Shown: positions 1 through 7,141 of the stretch, in pieces
Layout of the letters: the number at the start of each line of letters is the position of its first letter
Numbering within the stretch: the first letter of the stretch is position 1
Source: JABWBD01 sp040768665
Lineage (GTDB): Bacteria > Planctomycetota > Planctomycetia > Pirellulales > Thermoguttaceae
NCBI GenBank assembly: GCA_040768665.1
Contig: JAXGMN010000026.1
Coordinates: 124,001 to 188,000, forward strand
Direction: 5' to 3'
Length of the DNA: 64,000 nucleotides
Position numbers and translations under genes: made by a program
Notes under the pieces: generated by a model
Told to the model about the DNA's origin: nothing
The model's input: only the letters and a program-made list of their open reading frames with translations
Databases searched by the model: none

Positions 1-2
1 CA

Positions 3-485
3 CTGGTTCAGAACTTGAGCCGGCAGTTTCATTCGCACCAGTACCCCGTCAGTCGCTCAGAGGCAATCGAAACGGGCCTTCCTGTTAACGAGCACCGTGA
101 CGCGGTCCTAGAGGGGCTAATGTGGTCGTTATGGCTTGATCTGGAGGATGAGCTTCAGGAGAGAAAGCCGTTTCACCCGCTTACGGAATTGCTGAATAGC
201 CCGGCGGCGTCGAAGTTGCTGTCACCCGTTCCTCAATTGGAATTGCCGCTGAATGCCCCCGGACCGTCGAACTTCTCAGCGGACATGGACGCGGTCCACA
301 ACGCCTGCAGCGTAAGTGTCGAACCCGTCGATTTTGCCACGGTCGAAGCTATTATGGAGTCGCCTCGGCGCGCGTACCGAAGTATCACGAAAGGGAAGAT
401 CCTGGCTTCAAGACTCCCGAATCTGAGCATACAATACAATTCGCTGGTCACCTTTCGTGGCTGGGAAAGCGTTGCCCTCCCTTAA
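3..485 (+). CDS. Unidentified protein, 3' part only
   Basis: The reading frame is open to the left edge of the window, so the true start is probably outside it. A TTG at position 15 gives 156 residues but has no convincing ribosome binding site. The protein is soluble, mixed in composition and has no membrane segment. The last 45 residues (around VEAIMESPRRAYRSITKGKI and ending in GWESVALP) have the character of a folded C-terminus. I do not recognise the family. It is followed after 12 bases by a small ORF on the same strand, so the two may be co-transcribed. Confidence 0.55.
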   Translation: MVQNLSRQFHSHQYPVSRSEAIETGLPVNEHRDAVLEGLMWSLWLDLEDELQERKPFHPLTELLNSPAASKLLSPVPQLELPLNAPGPSNFSADMDAVHNACSVSVEPVDFATVEAIMESPRRAYRSITKGKILASRLPNLSIQYNSLVTFRGWESVALP

Positions 486-497
486 TAGGGTTACACG

Positions 498-695
498 ATG
501 TGTCGAACCCCCAGTTACCCAACTCCTTACAACGCTTATCCTCGCGATGTGACGGCACCTGGGCCATATCAGCAGTCCGGAGTGGCGCAATCAGAGACTA
601 CAGGTGGCCCACCCGACGAGGGGGCGCAACAGCAGCCGAAGAATGGCGACGAGCCGCTGTCGCCGGGCGAACCGCCACGCGAACCAAGGGAGTAA
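498..695 (+). CDS. Small proline/glutamine-rich hypothetical protein
   Basis: An ATG ORF of 65 residues begins 12 bases after the preceding gene. The product is rich in Pro, Gly, Gln and Glu (for example GGPPDEGAQQQPKNGDEPLS) and looks disordered, with no membrane segment or domain. The close spacing to the upstream gene is the main argument that it is real. There is no strong Shine-Dalgarno sequence, and another frame is open over part of the same stretch, so it may be a chance ORF. Confidence 0.3.
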   Translation: MCRTPSYPTPYNAYPRDVTAPGPYQQSGVAQSETTGGPPDEGAQQQPKNGDEPLSPGEPPREPRE

Positions 696-932
696 GCAAT
701 TGGAGCGCGGACGCTGAGGAATCGAAACCGGGACGGAGCTAGATTTTGGTACTCGACAACCAGCCGCGTTTCAGTTCCGATTTCTCTGGTGAAGCCGGAG
801 GGGCCTGAGCGACCGGACGAGACGGAGCGGGTCTGACCGGCGGATCCGGAGTTGGCTAGCAGCGGCGCAACTGCCCCAGGCTTCCTGGGAAAGTCGACAC
901 GGCACTCCGCGAGGCAGTCCCTCACCGAATGG

Positions 933-1415
933 TCACGACAGTTCTTCCCACCATGCTTTCAGCGCCAAGACAGCCTCTGCGGAAACCTCGACGCCAGTCT
1001 TTTCTGCGTATCGAGCCACCGCCCGAGGTACAAACGGCCGCCATTCAGTCCCTTGTCCCGATTTCCGTGCTGCCATCAGCACAGCCATTCGCTTGACCCG
1101 CACCTCGTGAGGAATGTTCTGTGCTAAGCGGCCATCGTCTTCGCGGATCGGTTGACGCTGCGGGGTCGTGCGCCAGCGGCGGTAGCTCTCCTGCGGTGTT
1201 ACGGGCGGTGACGACTCGCGACGCCGAAGGAACTCCTCAAGGGCTGCCGAAGAAATTCGCCAGCGCGGGCGCATTGTCAGGCGTTCAGCTACGTTCACTG
1301 CGCGCAATTCGCCATTACGGATCCAGGTGAGCACTTTTTGGGAGTCAACGCCAAGCTGTTTCGCAAGTTGTGGCGGCGTCAGCCACTTGGAGTCGCCGAA
1401 GTGTTGCTGAGTCAT
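933..1415 (-). CDS. Helix-turn-helix (excisionase/MerR-like) DNA-binding protein
   Basis: A protein of 160 residues starting at MTQQHFGDSKW. The first ~55 residues, with WLTPPQLAKQLGVDSQKVLT and then WIRNGELRAVN, have the winged-HTH pattern of excisionase/HTH_17 domains: helix, turn, recognition helix, then a strand ending in RPRWRISSAALEEFL. The remaining ~100 residues are basic and unidentified. The frame is open upstream to 1487, but the ATG at 1415 starts the recognisable fold. Such proteins are often phage or plasmid regulators, which fits this repeat-rich edge. The target and partner are unknown. Confidence 0.6.
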   Translation of the reverse strand: MTQQHFGDSKWLTPPQLAKQLGVDSQKVLTWIRNGELRAVNVAERLTMRPRWRISSAALEEFLRRRESSPPVTPQESYRRWRTTPQRQPIREDDGRLAQNIPHEVRVKRMAVLMAARKSGQGTEWRPFVPRAVARYAEKTGVEVSAEAVLALKAWWEELS

Positions 1416-1515
1416 CGTTTTAGACCAAGAAGGAGTGTTCTCGCCCCTGCATGTCCGATGATAGTGGAATCTCCAAGTGGTCGGCAATCAAGCAGTCAAC
1501 TCGAATCACGTCGCT

Positions 1516-1629
1516 GGCGGGGTGGCCCTGCTCGTCTTTCAAACTCCGCACGTTTGGCATTGCGAGTGTGGCGGGGCGGCCCTGCTAGCGTGTGACGAAA
1601 CTCAACCCGTTCGGCTGCGGTCAGTGTGG
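1516..1629. repeat. Direct-repeat leader of the 61-nt hairpin
   Basis: Two units lie back to back. Unit 1 (1516-1570, beginning GGCGGGGTGGCCCTGCTCG) recurs at 2720-2776 with a few changes. Unit 2 (1570-1629, containing ACGAAACTCAAC and GGCTGCGGTCAGTGTGG) recurs at 2567-2626. Both begin with a GCGGGG(T/C)GGCCCTGCT block and both occur directly before a 61-nt hairpin, so they appear to belong to the same composite element. Confidence 0.7.
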
Positions 1630-1690
1630 CACTGCTTGGCGTTGAAGGTGCGAACCATCGGAGCTGGGCTTACCACAACGCCAAGCAGTG
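1630..1690. repeat. 61-nt hairpin element, copy 1
   Basis: A perfect 15-bp inverted repeat (CACTGCTTGGCGTTG and its complement CAACGCCAAGCAGTG) encloses a 31-nt loop that ends in GGGCTTACCA. The same length and loop end recur at 1834, 2627 and 2777. Confidence 0.85.
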
Positions 1691-1833
1691 TTCGTTGGCG
1701 GACTGGCGGACTGAGTGACCGCTGCAACTCCCGAACCGCGGCGTTAAGTTTGTGTCGACCGGCTGATTGGTTGAAATCGATACCGCGGTGTTCATGCCCC
1801 GGAAAGGGATCGCCGAGTTCTGTCCCGCTCGAA

Positions 1834-1894
1834 CACTGCTTGCGATTGTGGTAGGCCCTTCTCGTATGGAGAACCAATTCAATCGCAAGCAGTG
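1834..1894. repeat. 61-nt hairpin element, copy 2, opposite orientation
   Basis: A perfect 15-bp stem CACTGCTTGCGATTG / CAATCGCAAGCAGTG, again exactly 61 nt. The loop read on the minus strand ends in GGGCCTACCA, so this copy is inverted relative to copy 1. The stem sequence differs from copy 1 at several positions, yet both sides changed together and pairing is complete. Confidence 0.85.
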
Positions 1895-2040
1895 GCACAC
1901 AGACGCGTCATCCGGCAGTTGCAGGAGGATTCGGGGCAGTGGCTGTTGAGGACACACTCCCGTACCGATTTGCTGATCGTGAGCGACGGCGATGGTCCAC
2001 AACCTGACTGTCGCGACCCCCAATCAGAAGTCGAGTCGCA

Positions 2041-2135
2041 GCCCGTTGGGCTTTGGCGGTCCGCGGTTTCTGGCCTTCTCGCGAGGGCTACGCGGCCTGC
2101 GTCCTGGGCCGGCAAGTCAGGGCCTTTCAGGCTCG
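2041..2135. repeat. Diverged copy of the CCCGTTGGG / CCTGGGC repeat
   Basis: This stretch (GCCCGTTGGGCTTTGGCG, then GTCCTGGGCCGGCAAG and GGCCTTTCAGGC) matches, with many changes, the longer direct repeats at 2369-2536 and 2963-3108. Confidence 0.5.
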
Positions 2136-2279
2136 CAGTGGGCCGATCCGGCGCGCATGTCGGGCTGGTGCGGCGGAGGGGGGAATCGCAAGCATAGCCG
2201 GGCGCGACGGTTACCGGTGAGGAGAGAGAAAAGAAGATGGTGGAAAAGAAGATGACGCGGCTTGTGTGTCGGTTTACAA

Positions 2280-2294
2280 CAACTCCAAGCAGTG
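2280..2294. repeat. Right half of a 61-nt hairpin element
   Basis: CAACTCCAAGCAGTG, preceded by GGTTTAC in place of GGGCTTACCA and followed by GCCGTGCAACCA, matches the right arm and right flank of copy 5 (2823-2850). No matching left arm is present at the expected distance, so this is a remnant. Confidence 0.6.
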
Positions 2295-2368
2295 GCCGTG
2301 CAACCAGCGATCAATGTTTCCTGTTGGGCGGAATCCTCGCGGCCTTGGGCCGCTGGCGTGAGCGATAG

Positions 2369-2536
2369 ATCGCCAAAACCCAACGACCCGTCACGAGAAG
2401 CGGGTGACGGCCCGTTGGGCCTTGGCGATGCGGCGGCGTTTCCCCGCTTCCCAGGGCTCCGCAAGGCCTCCGCCCTGGGCTGCCGAGTTGCGGCCCTTCA
2501 GGCCGAAGAGAGGCCGTCGAGCCCGGCCACTTCAAA
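2369..2536. repeat. Long direct repeat with internal hairpins, copy 2
   Basis: The element begins with a hairpin (ATCGCCAAAACCCAACG paired with CGTTGGGCCTTGGCGAT around a GAGAAGC loop). It continues with a second hairpin whose arms are CCCAGGGC and GCCCTGGG, then ends with GGCCCTTCAGGCCGAAG and GAGCCCGGCCACTTCAAA. From about 2390 on it is nearly the same as 2963-3108. Confidence 0.75.
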
Positions 2537-2566
2537 AGCGACAAGGGACAGGCAATGGGACTGTGT

Positions 2567-2626
2567 GGCGGGGTGGCCCTGCTTGCGTTTGACGAAACTC
2601 AACGCGTTCGGCTGCGGTCAGTGTGG
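2567..2626. repeat. Leader unit 2 of the hairpin element, second copy
   Basis: Near-identical to 1570-1629 (shared GACGAAACTCAAC and TTCGGCTGCGGTCAGTGTGG) and, as there, directly followed by a 61-nt hairpin. Confidence 0.75.
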
Positions 2627-2687
2627 GACTGCTTGGCGTTGAATGTGCAAACCCTCGGAGCCGGGCTTACCCTAGCGCCAAGCAGTG
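2627..2687. repeat. 61-nt hairpin element, copy 4
   Basis: Arms GACTGCTTGGCG and CGCCAAGCAGT pair around a loop that ends GGGCTTACC. The length is again 61 nt, and the inner stem is shortened by a TAG in place of CAA. The downstream flank (TTCGTTGGCGGACTGGCGG) also matches that of copy 1. Confidence 0.8.
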
Positions 2688-2719
2688 TTCGTTGGCGGAC
2701 TGGCGGGCTGGCCGGGAGT

Positions 2720-2776
2720 GGCGGGGTGGCCCTGCTCGTCTTCCAAACTCCGCACGTTTGGCATTCGCGAGTGTGG
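2720..2776. repeat. Leader unit 1 of the hairpin element, second copy
   Basis: Near-identical to 1516-1570 (shared AAACTCCGCACGTTTGGCATT). Here it runs directly into a hairpin, whereas at 1516 it runs into leader unit 2. Confidence 0.75.
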
Positions 2777-2837
2777 GACTGCTTGGAGTTGAATCGATGA
2801 GCCATTGGAATGGGGCTTACCACAACGCCAAGCAGTG
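2777..2837. repeat. 61-nt hairpin element, copy 5
   Basis: Arms GACTGCTTGGAGTTG and CAACGCCAAGCAGT pair with a single mismatch. The loop ends GGGCTTACCA and the total is 61 nt. The GTAACCGTTCAC element begins 13 bases downstream. Confidence 0.8.
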
Positions 2838-2850
2838 GCCGTCCAACCAC

Positions 2851-2960
2851 GTAACCGTTCACGGGGCGCGGAAACAAGGGGACAGGTCCATGTTTTCGGC
2901 CAGCGTCTTTGCGGCCAAAATGTGTCCACCGGCCGAAAAATGGACCAGTCCCCGGCCGTG
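2851..2960. repeat. GTAACCGTTCAC palindromic element, copy 1 (right end lost)
   Basis: It starts GTAACCGTTCACGG. The core arms are GGGGACAGGTCCATG..TTTTCGGCC on the left (2878-2901) and GGCCGAAAAATGGACCAGTC on the right (2931-2950). Pairing is complete except for a T/A difference (GACAGG against GACTGG) and one bulged G. The terminal GTGAACGGTTAC is missing because the long direct repeat at 2963 begins there. Confidence 0.8.
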
Positions 2961-2962
2961 GG

Positions 2963-3108
2963 CGTCACGAAAAGCGGGTGACGGCCCGTTGGGCCTTGGC
3001 GATGCGGCGGCGTTTCCACGCTTCCCAGGGCTGCGAAGACTCCGCCCTGGGCTGCCGAGTTGCGGCCCTTCAGGCCGAAGCGGGATCGCCGAGCCCGGCC
3101 ACTTCAAA
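2963..3108. repeat. Long direct repeat with internal hairpin, copy 3
   Basis: It matches 2390-2536 almost base for base through GCGGGTGACGGCCCGTTGGG, the CCCAGGGC/GCCCTGGG hairpin and GAGCCCGGCCACTTCAAA. Its left hairpin arm is missing and is replaced by the neighbouring GTAACCGTTCAC element. Confidence 0.75.
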
Positions 3109-3441
3109 GAGGCGGGGCCAGGACAGGCGATGCGGCGGCGGCCGGACCCGGTACAGCCAGCGCGCACCTCCCGTAAGAGGCGGTTCGCAAGAGAACGTCA
3201 ACTCTTATTTGTCAGGTAGTTACGGCATTGATTGACGGTCAAGCCAAGAGAACGAGTCGGCACGGAATCGTGGCGTGTAGCGGCTCCCGTACGCTGAAAC
3301 GAACCTGCTCCCCAAACACCAAGTCCGGGCAATTCCCGTTAACCGCCACGCTGCCAGCCCTGTCGAGGATGATTGGCAATTTTTGCCAGTCCTGGTAAAA
3401 TGGATGAGTTCTCAGCAAGAGGGCAGTAGGACAGGTGCAAC

Positions 3442-3744
3442 ATGCCGACGCGGAATATCAACTTGACGGACCATTACGACCAGTTTGTCGAGGGTCTCGT
3501 TTCGTCGGGGCGGTTCAAGAACGCCAGCGAAGTCATGCGCGCCGGGCTGCGTCTGTTGGAGGAGCATTCGCGCGAAGCGGAGGAAAAGCTGGCGCTGCTG
3601 CGCAGCCTGGCAGCGGAAGGTTTCCGCGAGTTGGATCAGGGCGAAGGCACGCGGATCGATAGCGAGCAGGAGTTGCGGCAATTCATCTGTCAGATCGGTG
3701 ACCGGGCTGGTGAGCAAGTCCGAAATCGCAAGCGCGGCGAGTAA
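3442..3744 (+). CDS. parD: ParD-family antitoxin
   Basis: A protein of 100 residues, the usual length for ParD. The N-terminal ribbon-helix-helix (MPTRNINLTDHYDQFVEGLV then SSGRFKNASEVMRAGLRLLE) should bind the operon's own promoter. The charged C-terminal half should wrap and neutralise the ParE toxin. The ATG at 3442 follows AGGACAGG at a suitable distance. It lies four bases upstream of a parE reading frame, the standard order. The antitoxin is intact although the partner toxin is interrupted. Confidence 0.92.
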   Translation: MPTRNINLTDHYDQFVEGLVSSGRFKNASEVMRAGLRLLEEHSREAEEKLALLRSLAAEGFRELDQGEGTRIDSEQELRQFICQIGDRAGEQVRNRKRGE

Positions 3745-3748
3745 GTCG

Positions 3749-4141
3749 ATGCCCCGCTATGTCATCTCGCCGGCGGCCGAACGCGATATGCAGTCGATTC
3801 TCGCATGGAGCGAGGATCACTTCGGCGTGGAGGGCCGATGGCGCTACGAGGCCCTGTTGGTCCAGGGAATTCTGGATGTGGCCGAGGATCCGGAACGAGC
3901 CGGCAGCCAAACGCGTGCGGAGATTGCTGCAACTGCGCGGACGTATCACCTGACGCACAGCCGACTCCGCGTGACGGCGGACGTGGGCTAGGTCCGTCGC
4001 GCTCGCCACTTCCTGCTCTACCGAACGCGAGAGGATGGCCAGGTCGAGATTGGACGTGTGCTCCATGAGCGCATGGATCTTGCGCAACATCTTCCCGATG
4101 AGTATGGCCGCGAGTCCGGGGCCGAGGACACAGCGAGCTAG
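3749..4141 (+). pseudogene. parE: ParE-family toxin interrupted by an in-frame TAG
   Basis: ATG at 3749, four bases after parD. Residues 1-80 (MPRYVISPAAERDMQSILAW onward) are the N-terminal part of a RelE/ParE toxin. Codon 81 (3989-3991) is TAG. The same frame then continues without another stop for 49 codons (VRRARHFLLYRTREDGQVEI then GRVLHERMDL) to a TAG at 4139. That is the missing C-terminal part of the ParE fold, giving a normal total of about 130 residues. A single G-to-T change (GAG to TAG) explains it. The product is probably inactive unless the stop is read through or is a sequencing error. Confidence 0.85.
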
Positions 4142-4148
4142 GATTGAT

Positions 4149-4231
4149 CGAGAAATAAGTGTCAGGAACCATTTGCCGGAAACCGGCCCTTCGGGTGCTT
4201 CGCACAAATGGTTCCTGACACTTTTTTCTCG
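4149..4231. repeat. GTGTCAGGAACC palindrome between convergent genes
   Basis: Arms of 27 nt (CGAGAAATAAGTGTCAGGAA.. and its complement, ending CATTTG) pair with one T/A difference around a 29-nt spacer. The element sits between the end of parE and the stop of the minus-strand amphi-Trp gene, with a T run in the right arm (CTTTTTTCTCG). It may act as a two-way terminator. Confidence 0.8.
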
Positions 4232-4251
4232 AACGTTGCTAAACGGCTCGC

Positions 4252-4476
4252 TTACTCGTTTTTCCACTTGATCTGGAACTCGATCTCCTCCTCGTTCCCT
4301 TCCCGTTCGTGCTCCAGGTTGAACTCCGCGCGGACGGGAACGTAGATGCGTTCGCCGGCGATCTGGATCTCGAACTTCTGGCCGGACTCCAAGGAATCGG
4401 CCAATCGTCTCAGCTTGGCCACGAACTCCGAAGTCGAGTAGACCTTTTCGACGTCTCGTTCACGCTTGTCGCTCAT
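4252..4476 (-). CDS. Amphi-Trp domain protein
   Basis: 74 residues starting at MSDKRERDVEKVY. The ATG at 4476 is preceded by a strong CGGAGGTAATTCA ribosome site, which decides against the longer open frame. The sequence fits the small amphi-Trp family: an N-terminal helix (STSEFVAKLRRLADSLESG), then strands carrying alternate acidic residues (REGNEEEIEFQIKWKNE) with the closing Trp. The biochemical role of the family is not established. The gene stands alone and converges on parE. Confidence 0.8.
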   Translation of the reverse strand: MSDKRERDVEKVYSTSEFVAKLRRLADSLESGQKFEIQIAGERIYVPVRAEFNLEHEREGNEEEIEFQIKWKNE

Positions 4477-4943
4477 TGAATTACCTCCGTAAACAGGTCG
4501 TGTCGCACGCACTACCGTTTCGCACCCTACCGCCGCCGCTTTCAGAAACGGAACTCAGCCATCGAATTCTACACACACACTCTGAGTTTGTGGATCCGTC
4601 CGTCCGCTCGAACTCCAAGGCGTTCGTCGGCTCAATCGCCGGGGGGTGTGCTGGTTCGCGCTGCTATGCCCAATCAGCCTCTTCCCTGTCCCGCCTTTCG
4701 AGAACGACGCCGGGTGTGGTACAGACGGGCGAGGAGTAGTAGAATCGAGGAGTTGTTCGACGCGTGTCGCTCTGCAGAAGGCGGCGTCGACGCCGACGAC
4801 GCAAACGCCTGGAACGACCGGCCGCGCCGGCCAGGGCTGGAACTCCCGCAAGTGTTTCCGCAGATTGCCCGGCTGTGATGAACGAACGAATACCCGCCCT
4901 CTCAACCACACCCCCTGCCACGGCTTACCCACGGTGATCGACT
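4477..4943. other. Intergenic, no gene recognised
   Basis: 467 bases between the divergent amphi-Trp and beta-helix genes. Only short overlapping ORFs without recognisable domains are seen. It presumably contains both promoters, but I could not pick them out with confidence. Confidence 0.5.
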
Positions 4944-6800
4944 ATGAAGAAACCAGCCATCCTTTTGACATGCTTGACCGTCCTCGTGTTCTTCGCGATC
5001 CGCGCGGCATCTGCCGGTCCAGGCGATCAGGTGATCGTTGCCATTCCCGCCCCCGCGGCCAAGGTGGAACTCCCATCCGGTGCGGTGTATGCACGATTCA
5101 GTCGCGAGGAGATCGACTACGCCAAATCGAAAGCGCGGAAGGCCTATCAAGACGCGAAGGCCGGAAACGTCAAGAAGGCGATCGTCGTTCAACTTCCCGC
5201 CGGTATTTTCCAACTCGCCGAGCCGGTCGTCCTCGGCCCGCAAGATAGCGGCGATGCCGAGCGCCCGATCATCTGGCGTGGAAGCAATGCGCAGCCCAAG
5301 ACACGATTCAGCGGCGGCGTATTCCTGTCGGACTGGACGGAGATCCAGCCCGGCGTTGTCCAAACGACCTTGCCCGAGGTCGCTGCCGGAGACTGGCAGT
5401 TCCGCACCATCTGGAATGCCGGAAACGGCAAGCAACCGGTCCGTTGCCGTATGCCGAAAGACGGCTATTTCCGTATCGAGAAATCCGGGGAAGACCGTCG
5501 AACCAACTTCGTCTGGCAAGACGGGGACCTGAAGCCGTACGCAGACTTGTCGAATGTCGAACTCGTTTTCATTCATGACTGGTCGATCACACGCTGCCCG
5601 ATCCAGTCGCTGGACACCGCGACAAGGACGCTGCGCGTGCCTCGCCGGATCGGCAGCGGCTTGCCCTTCTTCATGATCGACCACTGGGAAAAGCAGCCGC
5701 GATACTTCCTCGAGAACTCCAGCGAGTTTCTCACCGAACCGGGCGAGTGGCAACTGGATCGCGCGACCGGGAAGTTGACCTACCGCCTCCGGGAAGGTGA
5801 GACCGCGGACCGCCTGGTGTTGATCGCACCCAAGCTCGAGACCGCGCTGGCGGTTGCGGGGACGGCCGACAATCCGGTGCGACACATCCACTTCGAGAAG
5901 GTTGGCTTCAGCCATACGGCCGCGAAGGCGGAGAACGAAAACACCTACTGGGGCATCCAGGCGACATGGCATCACCAGCCGAAACCGGGTGGCGACGGCA
6001 CGGTCAACGCGGCTCCGCTGGGCGGCGCCGTCAACGTGACGTACGCCGAGAACTGCCGCTTCGATGACGTCGCCGCTGAGAACGTTGCCGCAACCGGAAT
6101 CTCTTTCGGACGTGGAACGGTCGCCTGCACGCTGAAGAACAGTCTGGTCGCCAACTGCGGCGGCAACGGCGTGATGGTGGGAGCCGCGGATCAGGACGAC
6201 CCGGCGCGGGCGAACACGATCGGTCATTGCCGTGTGGCCAACGCGGGCCAGGTCTTTTATGGAGCGATCGGTATCTGGATCGGTTTCGCCCAACAGACAA
6301 CCGTGTCCGACTCGACCATTTGCGACATGCCCTACACCGGCATATCCTGCGGCTGGATCTGGAACCCGAAACCCACCGTCGCCCGCGAGCAGAGAATCCT
6401 CAACAATGACATCGGGCGCTGCATGCAGGTGCTGTCCGACGGCGGCGGGATCTACACGCTCGGCTTCCAGCCCGATTCGGTACTGTCGGGCAATTATATC
6501 CACGACATTCCGTTGAACGCCGGCCGTGCCGAAAGCAACGGCATGTTTCTGGACGAGGGCACCAAGGGCTTTACGATCGAAAACAACTTCATCCACGGCA
6601 CGGACAAGAGCCCCCTGCGTTTTCATCGTGCCGACACGAACCTCGTCAAGCAGAACTACCTGATCGTGCCCAACGCGGAAACGCCTATGATCCGGTACAA
6701 CAACACGCCGGAGGCGAACATCACGAAGGTCGGCAATATCGCGGAGGTGGATGATCTCGAAGCCGCCGTCAAGACCTGGCGGGAATCGATGACGCGATGA
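4944..6800 (+). CDS. Exported right-handed beta-helix protein
   Basis: 618 residues. Residues 1-24 form a signal peptide (MKKPAILLTCLTVLVFFAIR.. ending ASA). The N-terminal ~250 residues resemble the region before parallel beta-helices in planctomycete polysaccharide-active proteins. From about residue 310 there are PbH1-type rungs with regularly spaced Asn/Asp and Gly (IRHIHFEKVGF-like, CTLKNSLVANCGGNGVMVG, QRILNNDIGRC, SGNYIHDIP, IENNFIHGTDKSPLRF). The fold is shared by pectate lyases, GH28 and GH110-like enzymes, so an extracellular carbohydrate role is likely, but the substrate cannot be read from the sequence. No close operon partner. Confidence 0.8.
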   Translation: MKKPAILLTCLTVLVFFAIRAASAGPGDQVIVAIPAPAAKVELPSGAVYARFSREEIDYAKSKARKAYQDAKAGNVKKAIVVQLPAGIFQLAEPVVLGPQDSGDAERPIIWRGSNAQPKTRFSGGVFLSDWTEIQPGVVQTTLPEVAAGDWQFRTIWNAGNGKQPVRCRMPKDGYFRIEKSGEDRRTNFVWQDGDLKPYADLSNVELVFIHDWSITRCPIQSLDTATRTLRVPRRIGSGLPFFMIDHWEKQPRYFLENSSEFLTEPGEWQLDRATGKLTYRLREGETADRLVLIAPKLETALAVAGTADNPVRHIHFEKVGFSHTAAKAENENTYWGIQATWHHQPKPGGDGTVNAAPLGGAVNVTYAENCRFDDVAAENVAATGISFGRGTVACTLKNSLVANCGGNGVMVGAADQDDPARANTIGHCRVANAGQVFYGAIGIWIGFAQQTTVSDSTICDMPYTGISCGWIWNPKPTVAREQRILNNDIGRCMQVLSDGGGIYTLGFQPDSVLSGNYIHDIPLNAGRAESNGMFLDEGTKGFTIENNFIHGTDKSPLRFHRADTNLVKQNYLIVPNAETPMIRYNNTPEANITKVGNIAEVDDLEAAVKTWRESMTR

Positions 6801-6975
6801 CCTTGGCAGTCGGCTCGCGCCGGACGGGCGCGATCTACCTTTGTGGAGAGTAGGTCGTGCTCGATAGACCTCCGCCCGCACCCAAACGCTATGATCCCTT
6901 TTCCGGCTCGCCTGGTAAACGGCCGGAACCGGGCTCATAGGACGGGGATCACCTGGCCGATCTTAGAAGATGGGG

Positions 6976-7098
6976 GTAACCGTTCACAGGGCGGCCGGGG
7001 ACTGGTCCATTTTTCGGCTAATCCATGCTTTTTGGCGTCAATGACGTTGGCCGAAAACATGGACCTGTCCCCCTCTCTTCCGCCCTGTGAACGGTTAC
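6976..7098. repeat. GTAACCGTTCAC palindromic element, copy 2 (complete)
   Basis: A complete 123-nt element in the 341-base gap between the beta-helix and GNAT genes. Terminal arms GTAACCGTTCACAGGGCGG and its complement are perfect over 19 bp. The inner arms are GGGGACTGGTCCATTTTTC on the left and a right arm that reads, on the other strand, GGGGACAGGTCCATGTTTTC. The GACTGG/GACAGG difference and the bulged G recur in copies 1 and 3. Nothing else was recognised in 6801-7141. Confidence 0.9.
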
Positions 7099-7141
7099 AG
7101 AGGGGGCGGTCCCGTCCGAGCAGGATGTCAGGAGCAGGTGC

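Larger units (their letters stand above)
1416..3441. other. Repeat-rich region without a convincing gene
   Basis: About 2 kb between the HTH gene and parD. Short ORFs occur in all frames, but none has a recognisable domain or consistent coding character. The stretch is filled with palindromic elements of at least three families (listed separately), some interrupting one another. It looks like a site where repeats accumulate. From about 3110 to 3441 I see nothing specific apart from the likely promoter region of parD. Confidence 0.6.

Noticed and set aside
1516..2837. CRISPR array
   Set aside because: The repeats are self-complementary over long arms, irregularly spaced and present in both orientations, with no cas genes.
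1488..3240. Several ORFs of 60-200 codons on both strands
   Set aside because: They run through the palindromic repeats, and similar peptides appear only because the repeats are translated several times.
3989..3991. Amino-acid insertion at the TAG in parE (pyrrolysine-type read-through)
   Set aside because: Nothing in the window supports a pyrrolysine system, and a simple GAG-to-TAG mutation explains the case.
4902..6938. A 678-codon open frame on the minus strand opposite the beta-helix gene
   Set aside because: It is the antisense of a well-supported exported protein, has no domain and has the Arg/Gly-rich composition of high-GC shadow frames.
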